NCBI GenBank assembly: GCA_030248195.1
Contig: JASAND010030887.1
Coordinates: 1-64,000, forward strand
Reading direction: 5' to 3'
Length of the DNA stretch: 64,000 bases
From: Trissonchulus latispiculum
Lineage: Eukaryota; Nematoda; Enoplea; Enoplida; Ironidae
The notes beneath the pieces are model-generated. The model saw nothing but the letters and a program-made list of their open reading frames with translations. It had not been told where the DNA came from and did no database searches. Both the position numbers and the translations under genes were made by a program. Position 1 is the first letter of the stretch; each line of letters opens with the position of its first letter. Below are positions 20,301-30,952 of this stretch, one piece after another.

Positions 20301-22543
20301 TCTTAGCCGACTTAGAATGCCAGTGACAGCTATGCAATGAAATTCTTTTAGTGTTGAAAAATTTACCAAAACCATAATTTTAAACAATCTTAGCCGTTTA
20401 GCAGTTTGCTTATATTTTAGGATTTGACTGATTGCCGAAACTAAACTTTTGAGAATTTCCACTAAGGATTTTCCTCGGTTTTACAAAATTTTCTCAGCCC
20501 AGACCCCCACGTCTCTCTTCACTATTAAGTTTATTTACATACTTGTAAAAACACACTTACACATGCTTCGACTTTCGAAATACATTTATAACTTGGTTAA
20601 ATACTATGCGTTAAATGTTAAAAATGTGTTTAAATACACCCAAATTACTAAAATTCATTAGTTATCTTTAAAAAATAAGAATTTAGCAATTTTTGCGAAA
20701 TTCCGCAAAAAAATTAGGAGGACTGCGTAAAAGTTCGCAAAAACTTTCGACGAAAAAACACAGGCCCTACCCCCACTTGTTTGGGCTTCCCCCCTCACTC
20801 ACTATCAGGTGGGCAGAAAATGCCAAATGTTTAAGGTTATCGTAAATGGTTTCTATCAAAAGTAACATATGGTATTACAAATGGCTGATTTACCTTGACC
20901 AGTTATAGACGTTATGTAAAGTAAGAACAGTTTATCCAAAAATTAAGTCTGTTGAGTTTAAAAGGTTGCTATTGTGTTGCTTGTGTGTATTATTTGACAG
21001 AAAACACTATGCAGTTCTTTGAACGCAATGTAAATTCCGAAAACCAAAGCAAACAATGAATAAAGATACAAAGTCTTTGTTTTTGACTTTCTCGTAACTG
21101 CCTCAACCAAACTTGACTAAATTTTGCAGATATGTTCCATTTATGCATACGCTCAGGCCGTTTTCTTGGTTTCTGGAAAAACACAATAGTAAGAAAGATA
21201 TAAAATTTACAAGTTTTTGAAACATGCTAGAAAAACGGAAAACTCATTTTTATGAAAAACTAAAAACTGCCTGAGTGTATATACACGCAAACTAAGCCTA
21301 CACACCAAATTTCAGAATTCCATAAAGTATTGGAGGAGATATTTTAATTCAAAGCTTTTAATACATTTCCTCTTGTGTAGACAGCAAGCCGATCCCCTCA
21401 GTGTAGTAGGCCAGGTCTTGATGCACAACATGATTGAGAACAATTGTGCCAAATTTCAAGCCGATTGATTAAGTTTTAGTTCACAATCTGTGCAAAGTCT
21501 ACCCGGTAGTTGTACTACCACCTTAGTAAAAAACAGATTTCCTTTGCGGAAGGAATGTAGATATAAGCTAAATTGCGAACTGGCAATATCGTCTCTCCAC
21601 TGCCCATCAACAAAACTCTAAGTAAAATTCTTTCAAAAAGTTTTTGCAGAGGATGTTTGACCCCCGCGTACTGGGTATATTTTAGGCGAAAAAAGTGGGG
21701 GAAGCCCCCCACTAGTGGGGGGGAGGTCGAAAAGTGGGGGGGGGAATAAAATAGTCTGAAAATGCTAAAAATACAGTAAAAATAGCTAGTTTTCTGCATA
21801 TACTGTTCTATTTTAAAAAGTGCTCAAAAATTTGTTTTTTGAGTTTGAGTACACAAATAGGCGATTTTTGACCAACAAATTCCGGCGACGCCTGAAAAAA
21901 TTTGAAAATTTTGACCAAAATCCTCAAAATGTGGCACTTTCTTTGCACCTTATACAAGTGGGGGGAACCTGAAAAGACGGGGGCGCCCCCCGCCCCCCCC
22001 CCCCAGTAAAGTAAACCCAGGCGTAATTTTGTGTGTTGACCTTTGACCTTAGTAATAATACTGCGAACTGCGAAGTGCGAAGGAAAGCTAGCTTTGTTGT
22101 TTAGTAGATATAGTTTAATGTACCATGATTTGATTAATATTTGCTTATTTGTATTCATTTTTAGGGTATTAGAACCATTCATTAGAAAATATCCAATTCG
22201 TAGCACTGCGGATGCGGCTTTCTTCATGTACGCCCTGCCGCACAGGGAAGTCATGCGAGCCCAGATTCATGATGGAATTGATTTTTATCGGGTTGCCTAC
22301 GAAGACTTGATGTCGAATCCGGAGACGACTCTTCGAAAAGCCTTTGAATGGTTTCACTGTGATCCTGATGATTGTATTAAACTGGCTCTGATGGCTTTCA
22401 ACAGGGACTCTCAGGAGGGGACGGGATTGAGCGAATCTGCCCTGGCAAAGGTCGATGTTGGAATGAAGAAACTGTCAGCCCGTGATCGTAATCGATGCAA
22501 TGTCATGTGCGATGTGATGGGAATCCCTCGTTTCTTTGAGTGA
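14104..22543 (+). CDS. sulfotransferase-like protein, five exons, 419 residues
   Basis: Exons 14104-14351, 14635-14913, 19196-19429, 19570-19689 and 22165-22543 (stop TGA) join in frame through GT/AG junctions into 419 codons. The strand VYVSNVPRSGTTLF at residues 154-167 carries PRSGTT, the loop that binds the PAPS 5'-phosphosulfate. MFIYRR-N-IEKSVIDM at about 248-263 matches the 3'-phosphate-binding segment (R...S). The protein would transfer sulfate from PAPS to an unknown acceptor. MNFVFYLLYRFLRKVFLWGL at the N-terminus could be a signal anchor for a type II Golgi protein, but it is short and basic. The ATG is two bases after an AG that could be an acceptor (GTGTTTTAG), so a 5' UTR exon or a further upstream coding exon is possible. 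The intron of 4.3 kb after exon 2 and that of 2.5 kb after exon 4 are packed with transposons. The family call is confident; the substrate is unknown. Confidence 0.85.
14635..14913 (+). CDS. sulfotransferase-like exon 2 with the PAPS loop
   Basis: Acceptor TTTTCAG, donor GTAATG. Encodes LLKDKRWTLYCFTRDWVYFV through NVPRSGTTLFMQALQPAQ. Confidence 0.88.
14958..15300. mobile_element. degraded CTGG-family element, copy J
   Basis: The C-rich left arm, 'cccctacgtttttgggctac', the core 'ttttccggcttcgcctg' near 15090 and 'tttttagcatagttat' match copy F in order. Neither terminus is intact. It lies in sulfotransferase intron 2. Confidence 0.55.
16128..18264. mobile_element. non-autonomous hAT element with 8-bp target duplication
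   Basis: Left end TAGTGTTGGAAAA; right end CACAACTCTA. The 8-bp duplication CTTCTGGG is exact (16120-16127 and 18265-18272). The paralogous empty site is at 23312-23319 (CCCAGAAG, reverse orientation), with flanks matching on both sides. The interior is AT-rich between very GC-rich GGGCCGG blocks and contains a 943-bp tandem duplication. No transposase; the short open frames repeat with the duplication and are not genes. Confidence 0.9.
16232..18228 (+). repeat. 943-bp tandem duplication, two full units plus about 110 bp
   Basis: Unit 1 is 16232-17174, unit 2 is 17175-18117 and a partial third starts at 18118. The units look essentially identical by eye (the 75-residue frames at 16407 and 17350 are the same). 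Junctions fall in the GC-rich inverted repeat, which suits unequal exchange or slippage; a false assembly duplication cannot be excluded. Confidence 0.85.
19196..19429 (+). CDS. sulfotransferase-like exon 3
   Basis: Acceptor ATTTTAG, donor GTATGT. Encodes ITAISEPDVFSSLTVLKAKE, GETLVLKPRGVDSLLLPEIY and PSVKHMFIYR. Confidence 0.88.
19570..19689 (+). CDS. sulfotransferase-like exon 4
   Basis: Acceptor TTACAG, donor GTGAGT. Encodes NIEKSVIDMLKMFAVVGGRY and FPALVGRFIGFL. The serine after RRNIEK is the likely 3'-phosphate contact. Confidence 0.85.
19972..20830. mobile_element. CTGG-family element, copy H, split by a nested element
   Basis: Left end CTGGGTTTACGTTTGTGGG, then the C-rich arm. After the insertion at 20080-20765 the arm resumes with 'ccccacttgtttgggcttcc' as in copy F. 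The right half is missing. Confidence 0.55.
20080..20765. mobile_element. 686-bp inverted-repeat element GCCTGTG...CACAGGC
   Basis: Ends GCCTGTGTTTTTTGCG and (reverse) GCCTGTGTTTTTTCG. CCTAC flanks both sides exactly (20075-20079 and 20766-20770). Subterminal 'gcgaaattccgca' motifs occur in both arms. It interrupts copy H cleanly. No protein is recognised. Confidence 0.75.
21671..22020. mobile_element. CTGG-family element, copy G
   Basis: Left end CTGGGTATATTTTAGG; right end AGTAAAGTAAACCCAG. The 5-bp duplication GCGTA is exact (21666-21670 and 22021-22025). The core 'ttccggcgacgcctg' is near 21881. It is in sulfotransferase intron 4, 145 bp before exon 5. Confidence 0.88.
22165..22543 (+). 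CDS. sulfotransferase-like terminal exon 5
   Basis: Acceptor TTTTTAG. Encodes LEPFIRKYPIRSTADAAFFM, DFYRVAYEDLMSNPETTLRK and a C-terminus VMGIPRFFE before TGA. The phrase 'YEDLMSNPETTLRKAFEWF' is typical of the C-terminal helix of sulfotransferases. No canonical AATAAA follows nearby. Confidence 0.88.
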
Positions 22544-22849
22544 ACTTACAGATTGTCCCGTAGGAATTGAATCGATTAAAAAGTGATACACTTAATTGAC
22601 AACAATTTTTAGTCTCTCTGGATGTGTACTGATGTCGCACTGTTTCTATTGGGTTGCCGCTTTTTTCATAAAAAAGCAACCTTTAATTTGGGTATGTCTG
22701 TTATTATTCTCCGGATTCTTGTCCCCTCCTATCTCGATTGCCTATACCAATTTGGCTCAGATTTAGCATGTGGGTTAGGGATGAGCTAAAGTGCTTCCGG
22801 ACACCTGAAGGCTCACTCCTGTTAGCTACTCGAAGGTACTCAACGGTGC

Positions 22850-23547
22850 TTTTTCTAGGCGAAAAAAGTGGAGGTGGGGAAGTGGGGGGGCCCTCCACTA
22901 ATGGGGAGGGGCGAAAAGTGGGGGAATCCGAAGTTGTCTAAAATTGCCAAAAATGCAGTATATAAACGACCATTTTCTACATATACTGCTATAAACTATG
23001 CTAAAACGTGCTTAAAAATTGAGTAATAAAATATACGATTTTTTGACCAAACAATTTCGACAAAGCTGGAAAATTTTTGGAAAATTTGATCAAAAATTCT
23101 TAAAATTCGGCATTTTCTGGGCACCTTATAGTGAGGAGAGGGGAAGCACAAAAAAGTGGGGGTGGGGCCGAGTGGGGAGGCCCAAAAAGTTTGGGGGGGG
23201 GCACAGGCCCGCACCCAGGATTTTGAAGGGGGGGGCACAGGCCCGCACCCAGGATTTTGAAGGGGGGGGGGTCCAAGGTAAAACGTAGGGAGGGTCTGGG
23301 GGACGGAGCCCCCCAGAAGTTGAAGAATTTTTGCATTTTTGCCCAAAAAACAGTACATTGGACGTTTATTTCTTGTAAAAAGTGAATAATCTTTTTTAAA
23401 CTTTTTTAAAATGAAACTTTTTTAAAAATAGCTGTTTTTGCCATAAAAAAGCAAAAATTTTCTATTTTGTCAACTCAAAAGGGGGGGTCTAGACCCCTTG
23501 AACCCCCCCCCTGGGTGCGGCCTTGGGGGCCCACTAAAATAGCCCAG
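22850..23547. mobile_element. CTGG-family element, copy I, carrying a second-family insertion
   Basis: The left end is degraded (GGTGCTTTTTCTAGGCG); the right end is CCCACTAAAATAGCCCAG. Core 'tttcgacaaagctgg' near 23055. The right arm contains the second G-rich family (23206-23525). Confidence 0.6.
23206..23525. mobile_element. second G-rich family, unbroken copy
   Basis: Ends GGCCCGCACCCAGG and CCTGGGTGCGGCCTTG. It includes the sequence that in the other copy flanks the hAT insertion, so it serves as an empty-site reference. The left end is duplicated in tandem (34-bp period: GCCCGCACCC at 23207 and 23241). Confidence 0.7.
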
Positions 23548-24693
23548 GAGGCTCCATACGATGTTGCGTATGTTCAAAATTTGAAGTGACAGTAATTACC
23601 CAATATGGGTATCATTGGAAAGTCAAGTCAGTGTAAAGTCCCAAATGCGTTGTAGCGTGCAAAAGTAAATTTTGCAGCCCAAAGGAGGAAGATGATGGTG
23701 GCATCTCATTCAGTCAAATTAGCTTGTTTTGGCGATGCATTTCTACATTTCATTTGCTTCTGTCGTTGATATTTATTTATATATACATAGTATCATATAT
23801 GTCAAATTTTTTACCAATTTATTTCGTGGAAACGCTATGGGAATGAGGCTGCAAAAGACGTAGTTGTTCGAATTTGTGCAAAAAGCAAAAAAGAACCGCG
23901 AAAAGGGAGTAATGTTTTGAAAATCGGTCCGGCCCAGCTGAAACGTAAACCATGCTAGAAATCTGGGGCAATCTTTGCAGTCAAAAGTTTTGGCGTTTGT
24001 CTCTTCCAAAACTTCGCTTTTATATATAATGTTCTGTTACCCCAGCCAACTCTTGGCTTAGCTAAAATTGCATAATCTTCTCAGTTGATGGTTACTCTTC
24101 GTTTTATTTATTGTAGCTGTGTCTGGTTGCTATTTATATTTATTGATGATTGTTGTTGTTGCTACCAGGTTTTTGTGTTATAGCTATTTTTCATGACGAC
24201 TTTTCACTACAGTGTACGCGTACGCTTTAATGTCCCATATTATTATTATTATTACTAACCATGGTTGAACATGTTTGTCATTCTTCAGTAGCTGTTTGTT
24301 TGTAATCATGTTAGTTGTTATGGATTCAGTAAACGACTTTAATGACTACAAGCTTTTTAGTTTGGTAAGTTGACGCTCCAGGTTGTAAATTGAAGTTCAG
24401 AAGAAATCCTTGGCACCTCTATTGCTAAAGGTAAAATTCGATCCAGGTTTCATGAAATTGCATGAGCCAATTTTTTCTTTGAACCTGGTTAGGAGTTGAT
24501 TTAATAGAAGTTTTCTGTAGTGTTCATCAAAATATCTGGTAGCAAGCTATTGAGACAGCGCATTTCATGCTTCTCTCCAACTTCGAACCATCATTAAGTT
24601 AAAAAGCCATCGTAAAATCAAAATGTATGTTAACATTTTCTCTAATGAATGAATGCAATGAAACTAATTTTAGTTTACCAAAAGATTTACAAA
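23548..24693. other. no gene recognised
   Basis: AT-rich sequence after the sulfotransferase gene with scattered stops in all frames. It includes a short TATTATTATT run near 24238. Nothing conserved was recognised. Confidence 0.4.
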
Positions 24694-25234
24694 GTGGTTC
24701 ATACTTATTTTGTTGATACTCCGTTTCCGTTTGTCCGTATTAATGGTGTCTATTTTCTGTTTTAAGACACTGTTTAAACTTGCTGTATTGCTGGACTGCT
24801 GTTTCTGTTTTCGAGTCACCTGACACTTTCTGTTTATACAGATTGGCTACAGCAGTATGTTAGTTATAAATGTCATTCGACTCAAAAATCTTCAAAACTT
24901 CGAAATCAAGTTACCTTTGAAAGTAATTTCATAATGTTATCAATATTTCACCTAATTAATGTCAAAACCATTCAAAAATCAAATAGAGACGTTTACTTAG
25001 CAAGCACGTTATAGTTCTGGTCGTTTCCCATTGGTTGTTGCATACGGACAAACGGAAAAAGTTTAACATTGTTCAAGTTCAAACGGACAACCCTTACGGA
25101 CAAACGGACAACAGCAAAACAGGCAAGGTATGAATCAACCCTGGAAACGGACAACCAGCAAAACAGCAGTTATGTGAATCAACTTTTAAAACGGACAAAC
25201 AGACAAACGGACAGAAGTATGAACCGGGCTTAGA
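24694..25234. mobile_element. inverted-repeat element with GGTTCATACTT ends
   Basis: The left end GGTTCATACTT...CCGTTTGTCCG is matched by the right end, which read in reverse is CCGGTTCATACTTCTGTCCG. Many direct and inverted copies of 'acggacaaacggacaa' fill the right half (25045-25220). Non-coding MITE-type unit; exact ends and target duplication are not resolved. Confidence 0.6.
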
Positions 25235-27079
25235 CAAACTTTCCTCTGCCTCAGGTGATCGATACACGTTTCAGCTTTTGCTGCAGCTTGATATTAAGAG
25301 AAATTTCAAATGTTAATTTGAGTCAGCATTTTAGAACATGTTTTAAGAATTAGAAACGTTTTATTCTAAGGATAGAATGTAAATAGAAGATGGTGTTGCC
25401 AGGACGCCAGATAGCAGCAGCATTTTTAGAAAAAACTAAATTTTACAGAACCAGAAAATGTAAAAGTTGAGTACTTAGTTTCCTTCCTATTTTAAGCTGT
25501 ATACTTCTTCGGCATCTGAGACGAAAGTCGATCAAAGATCAAGTAACGAGTCGTTCAAAGATCAAGTAACGAACCGTCTATAGAACTATGTAATGTTAGC
25601 CATCTTTGTGTAAACAAGCAGATGTATGTATATTTCCTAGTTAAATACAACTAATATATATTTGTAATGAAAATGCTTTTCATTTTTGTCGTAATTGTGG
25701 ATTTTGTTCAATAAAAGGTGTTTTGTATGTAACCAGCCTCACGAGTAAATAGGGAAAATTAAGGCCAAGTTTAGAGCTAAAATGTGCCCAGAAGAAAAGG
25801 GCTAGAATCGGCCAAAAATGCCAAAATCAAGGGTCAAGGTCAAAAGTAGAATGAAACGTATCTTGTATGTGATTGCTGAACGATCTCTGGCCCCTGTTTG
25901 CCTTATATCCTGCTCCTAATGCCAGGTAACTGATGTAAATAACTAATTGTCAATGATTTGCCATGAAAACTGTATATTAGTAGCTGCCAAGCCAGAATTG
26001 CCCTGAAACCGGTCTTACGTTCATTAATTAGGGGTACAACTGTCTAGGTCATGATCTGTTCTCTGGGCCGTTATCGAGGCCACTGAACAGCCCGAAATCG
26101 CTTGTTCTCGACATGTCCGAAACAAGGGTTAAGAATTGTGCAGAATCGTTAAGAAAACTACGCTAACTCGCTTTTAGAGCTTAGAATCGAACCCTGACCT
26201 TCCCTAGGTACGGGAGGGCCTCCTCTAGAGGCCTCCCACCCCACCCGTTAGCGCCTTCCTCGCTTTTACGGAACAGAAAAGGAAAAGAAACGTAGAGTTT
26301 GTGGAAATGTTAAAGAACTGTCAGTCTCTGCGGATTCGAACCAGAAACCTAGTTTGCAGAGCAGAGGGTCGTTATAGAGACCCCCCTCTTCACCCCCGAC
26401 GCATAATTACTACATCAGTAATTACAAAACAATAATAATCAGTGAATCTTCGCCTGAAACACTAGTAGTCATAGTTACTACATACGATTACAGTTAATTT
26501 TTAATCTCTTTAAATTTTCTTAAAATCTGAAATATAAAAAGTATAAATTACAAAATATCCTAACTAATTCCTACGTATTAGTTTTGGTTTTACTTCATTT
26601 TAAAAGGGAGTTTTTAACTCCCCTTTTTGTCTTCCCTTTTTCTCCTTTTCTGGGCCTTCATGTCTTCCGACGCCCAGCTGTCTGGAGAGCGAACGGAGCT
26701 CCCAGACACCTTACGTGAATGAATTCGTTCACACGTTCATTCACGTAAGGTCCCCACGTGACTACAGAAGTAGTCACAGTTGGCCTCTCCAGCACTAGGC
26801 TGGAGGAAAGGCCTTGCACTGCTCTAACACACAGACGTTGCCTTTCGGATTTGTGGCCATTATTCTTAAGGGCCGTAAAAATCCCAAATCTCGCCACTTG
26901 AAGTGTGGCCCGAAAATATTTACTTTGGAGATTTATGGAATACTTTGGAGACGAAATCAACATCACCAAACGTCTTTGACACAATTGCTACAGGTTTAGG
27001 ATTTCACCTTTGATGTTTTACCAAGATAGTGTCTATATTGGGACCAGCAGCTGTTGAACATCTTCACATTTTTATCATT
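25235..27079. other. no gene recognised; possible 3' end and a tRNA-like stretch
   Basis: AATAAA at 25710-25715 follows a T-rich tract and could end an unidentified + strand transcript. On the - strand, 26272 to about 26166 has a B-box-like GGTTCGATTCT and a long variable-like hairpin, perhaps a decayed tRNA or SINE. A hairpin with 15-bp arms (CCTTACGTGAATGAA at 26709-26723 and its complement at 26736-26750) is clear. No coding exon is recognised. Confidence 0.35.
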
Positions 27080-27087
27080 GCCTTCAT

Positions 27088-27459
27088 CAAGAGTACATAA
27101 TATAAGAGTGTGCCACTAGGCACACTCTATGTCACCAGAGCAAACGCTATGCTCTGTTCGCTAACGACCCACCCCCCCCCCCCGCAAATTAGACCTTTCA
27201 CTTCGAAGAATTTTGTGCGCTATGTTTGTATTCTAAAGCTGGAAGCAGGCACAAAATTCGCGCGCGCCTCTTGTGTTTTCGAACCAGCACATAAACATAG
27301 AGTGAGTGAGCGTACCCCCGTTTCGACTAGGTACTGATTTGTGGTGGGGTCACTAGGGTCTGATTTGCGGGGGGGGGGTGGGCCGTTAGCGAGCAGCATA
27401 GTTTTTGCTCTGATAACATAGAGTGTGCCTAGTGGCACACTCTTATATTGTGTACTCTG
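27088..27459. mobile_element. hAT-type MITE CAAGAGTACA, complete copy
   Basis: Ends CAAGAGTACATAATATAAGA and (reverse) CAGAGTACACAATATAAGA. The 8-bp target duplication GCCTTCAT is exact (27080-27087 and 27460-27467). Each arm carries the same hairpin 'gtgtgccactaggcacac' and an inner poly-C or poly-G block, making a long foldback. Further copies: 10231 and 63901. Confidence 0.88.
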
Positions 27460-27637
27460 GCCTTCATGAGATAGAATATAGTCCATATCATTTCTTAGTT
27501 TGGCAGCTTGTTAACCACAGGTTTCCAGCTGTTATGGTACAAATTTCATTTTCCTGAAGCTTGTCATCTTCCTAACAGCGATTCAATCGCTCCTGCAATT
27601 GCTGGTATGAGAGCAAGCAGAAAGTTACCACCACTTT

Positions 27638-28021
27638 CTGGCTTTTTACTGGGCAAAATTTCTGGAGTGGAAGTCTGGGGGGCAAGCCCCCCAGGTCTGG
27701 GAGGGAACGGATTCCTGGTGGGAGAAACTTTGTTGAAAAAAAACTTGATAAAATACCTACGTTTTGCTGCTGAGCTAAACATTTAGCTGATTTTAACCTA
27801 AACATAAGTCTAAAATAGCAAACAAAGGCCTGAAAATCCGGCGAACCCAGAAAAGTTTTGAAAACTAGCCTCAAAACCTTATTTTTCTGTTACCTTTTGA
27901 AGTGTGGGAGGTCGGCAGGCCCTAATTCTGGAAGAGGCGATTCTGGGTAATTGCGAGCCAAGTCTAGGGGCACAGATTTCTGGGGGACCCTCCCGCCCAC
28001 CCCCGTGAAAGGAAAAGCCAG
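27638..28021. mobile_element. CTGG-family element, copy E
   Basis: Ends CTGGCTTTTTACTGGG and (right) GAAAGGAAAAGCCAG. The 5-bp duplication ACTTT is exact (27633-27637 and 28022-28026). Core 'atccggcgaacccag' near 27836. Fewer G-runs than other copies. Confidence 0.88.
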
Positions 28022-28086
28022 ACTTTATATAATAAGCTTTTGCTGATGCGTTGACTACTCCTAAGATTAGTAATCTTCCTTAGAAC

Positions 28087-28490
28087 TACCCCATGACGAC
28101 TTAGACGATCACATGAGCGAGTCGCCAGAGGTGTTGACAGATATTTTCACAAAGTGTAGCCATTATTACAACATCACTTGCATTATCTTACTGCAGAACT
28201 TGCTTTTCAAGAATTATCAGACTATACCAATGAACTCAAACATTATTGTCCCGATGAAAAATACTCGTGCTCGAAATAAAATGATCGAGTTCGAATCAGT
28301 CACTGCACTAGATAGGAACCTTCAGGCAACGGTAAATTTCTGATTGAAACTTTTGCAGAAGCTAATGAGTCAAGCCACAAATGAGCCCCATTGCTATTTA
28401 CTGTCAGACATTAAACCGAAGGCACATGATCAAACTAGGGTTATAAGTGGCATTCTGCCAGCACAGTTTGCAGGACTCCACCCCTCTCCA
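28087..28490 (+). pseudogene. Maverick/Polinton-type P-loop ATPase fragment
   Basis: A fragment whose frame starts near DDLDDHMSESPEVLTDIFTK, a Walker B-like acidic stretch. It continues ITCIILLQNLLF and, after a stop and frame change near 28340, KLMSQATNEPHCYLLSDIKP. This order of motifs is that of the FtsK/HerA-type packaging ATPase carried by Maverick/Polinton-like elements, recognised by eye only. The Walker A half and any downstream part are absent. A CTGG-family element ends 65 bp upstream. Family call tentative; clearly not an intact gene. Confidence 0.5.
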
Positions 28491-30415
28491 CTAGATCTCG
28501 TACCGACACTGACGATACTCTTTCATGGATTCACATTCTTGTCCGAAGACTGGGACGTCATATTTCTCTTTTTCTTTCAAGTTCTCATCACTAAAGAAGT
28601 ACATAACAGTCTTAACTGCCTGGTGGCCTATTTTACAGTGCCATGTGTAATGAACTGAGTTGGATTAAATAGGAAATTCGATTGATTTGATTTAATTTTG
28701 AGAATGGGGTCGTTTGGATTAGAGGTTCACTTACACGGAAGGTTAGCACGTTTGTCTGGTAAGACAAACTTATGTACCAGATTCCCGAAAGGTGGTTTGC
28801 CAAAATCGGGGATCTCTGCAGCCAACCTGTTAGGGGTACTATTGTGAGTTCGTTTAAGTAAGGTAGGTCAGGCTCTATCCAATCGCACCTGGAGTATGGA
28901 TAGGAATGTTCTGACGCAACAGGTCAAAACTAAGGTTACACTGTTAGTCTTCAACTCTGAGTTCAGATCTAATTTAGATCTAAACAGTTACCTTCTTTAT
29001 CCTGGGTGGAGATCTCACCTGGATCTCTTTTCAGCAGCTAAAATTGTAGGTCAACAACTACTAGAAACAAGATTAGTTTATTGACTAAACGGTTATGATT
29101 ATAATCAAGTGAACAGTAATATTTCACGGCAATTATGAACAATTTTATGGTTTACAATGTTCAAACAAAACAGACTATTTTATCTACCAGAGTTGCCAGC
29201 CCTTGGTTGGGGGATCACTCTGAGGGACGAGAGGTTACAGTGATATAGCTTAATTAAATTAAAGATCTGACCGGTTGCTAGATATTTAGATACTATTCAT
29301 TGGTTCTCTTCTTCAGGTATTATTACTGGGCACGTTAGGTGTGTTGCGTATTGTGTGTGTTATACTCAGTTCTACTCTCTATTCGTCTTTTACAGACAAT
29401 AGACTACAAAACAGGTCAAATATAACAAATAATTAACTAAGATTAACAGGGTGTCGGCTTTAGACAATTCCGGTCTATGGAGTTGGGTGATCCCGTCAAG
29501 CTACACCTGCAGCTTCACGAGTGGTTTCGGACAAGTGGACTAGAGACAATACAGGGGTCGATCCAGGCGGGATGTTACCAGGAGATGGCTACAAGTATAA
29601 TTATAATTTAAATTAAACAGTTAATTTAATTGGATTTGCTATCTTCCTTCGTTGATCAGTTGCTTTCTTCTAGTATAGTTATGCAGTTGGCCTAAGCCAG
29701 AGACAGCACAGGGATGATAACTTCCAAAGAGAGGATAGATGATCGAACAAAAGAACACATTTTTTGATGCTTTTAAAACGCAAGAATAAACAGTGAACAG
29801 AGATTAATTTCCGGTACAGTTTTAGGTTCACCCGACAATGATTAGGTTCCTTTGGTCAAGTCTCTGCCTCAGATTCTTAGACTGCAATTTTCCTCCAATG
29901 TACCTTCGATTGTACTGAATAGCGCTTAACAGGATCAGAATCGGATCAGGCAAATCAATATCAATCATTACTGGCTAATCTACTGGATAACTGGACTACT
30001 GCTTCTGCAGACACTGGCTCATCAATTCGCTCAAAGCTCCACTGGATCAAAATACTGAGGATCCAAATTCGGCAGGAATGACCTTCGACGAACCTGAATC
30101 AAATGGGTTAAAACCCATTAGTTCAGAATACAAGTGCGAGAATCAAACCCAGCAACTATTACTCACTTTTTACGGCTTTCAGAGACGAAAATTAGAACTT
30201 TAGTTAATTCTGATTAAGATTTTGTTGAAAACCAGAATTAACACACTTTGACCGCTTTTGCGGGATGAAATGTGACTAATTATGCGTTATTGGCTTGATA
30301 TAGGTAAAATTTCGCCGAATATGAGTTTTTGGGCGATTGTCTGCATTGGAATGCCGAAAATCGCTGATTCAACATGTACCCTTTTACAGTTATATTCGGT
30401 CTGCGCATAATTAGG
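28491..30415. other. no gene recognised
   Basis: AT-rich sequence before the LTR element with no recognisable protein, repeat end or RNA. Short open frames (e.g. 28896-29084) show no family features. Confidence 0.35.
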
Positions 30416-30933
30416 TGTAGAAATTAGACTGAGTTATCTCGAATTAAATGGAAGAATTGCAGTTCTAGAGTGTGCGTATGTCCGAGTCTTATCATCCAAA
30501 CCCAAAAGAGAAAAAGGTGGAAACTGTTAGAGCGACGCGGATTTATTAGACAAAATAATCAAGGAAAAAATACAAAATCATCAACTAATTTTACAGTAAA
30601 TAAACCTTCATACAGGCACCAGAAAAGTTTACAACAAAACAAAAGCACAATAAACTGCACAACAGACCTGTTGATAAACCCAGAAGAAAATCAAATCCCT
30701 CCAAAAAATCAAGGCAGAGAGGGGCCAAAATCATTACCTCCCACAAAATCCCCACACCAACTGTCCGCGACAATAGCCAACTCAAAACTGAACTGAAAAT
30801 TCAAATGCGCGCCTTTTATAGTGCGCAATTAGCTAGCAAGCCAAGAACTTTACACATCAGCTTGTATTTACCGGTTGCATAGAATTTCTTAATTTGCATA
30901 GAAATGAACGGAACTATTAGAAATATTTCCACA
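30416..30933 (-). repeat. 3' LTR
   Basis: 518 bp, TG...CA on either strand. It differs from the other LTR at two single bases (both in the first 100 bp of the + strand reading, G/A and C/T). Confidence 0.93.
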
Positions 30934-30952
30934 GATTACCCCCTCTTTTGAA
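30934..30952 (-). other. polypurine tract next to the 3' LTR
   Basis: Read on the - strand: TTCAAAAGAGGGGGTAATC immediately before the LTR, the expected position and composition of a plus-strand primer. The 17-base stretch is repeated exactly at 33848-33864. Confidence 0.75.

Noticed and set aside
26658..26984. 108-codon - strand frame
   Set aside because: Spans a perfect palindrome and shows no family features.
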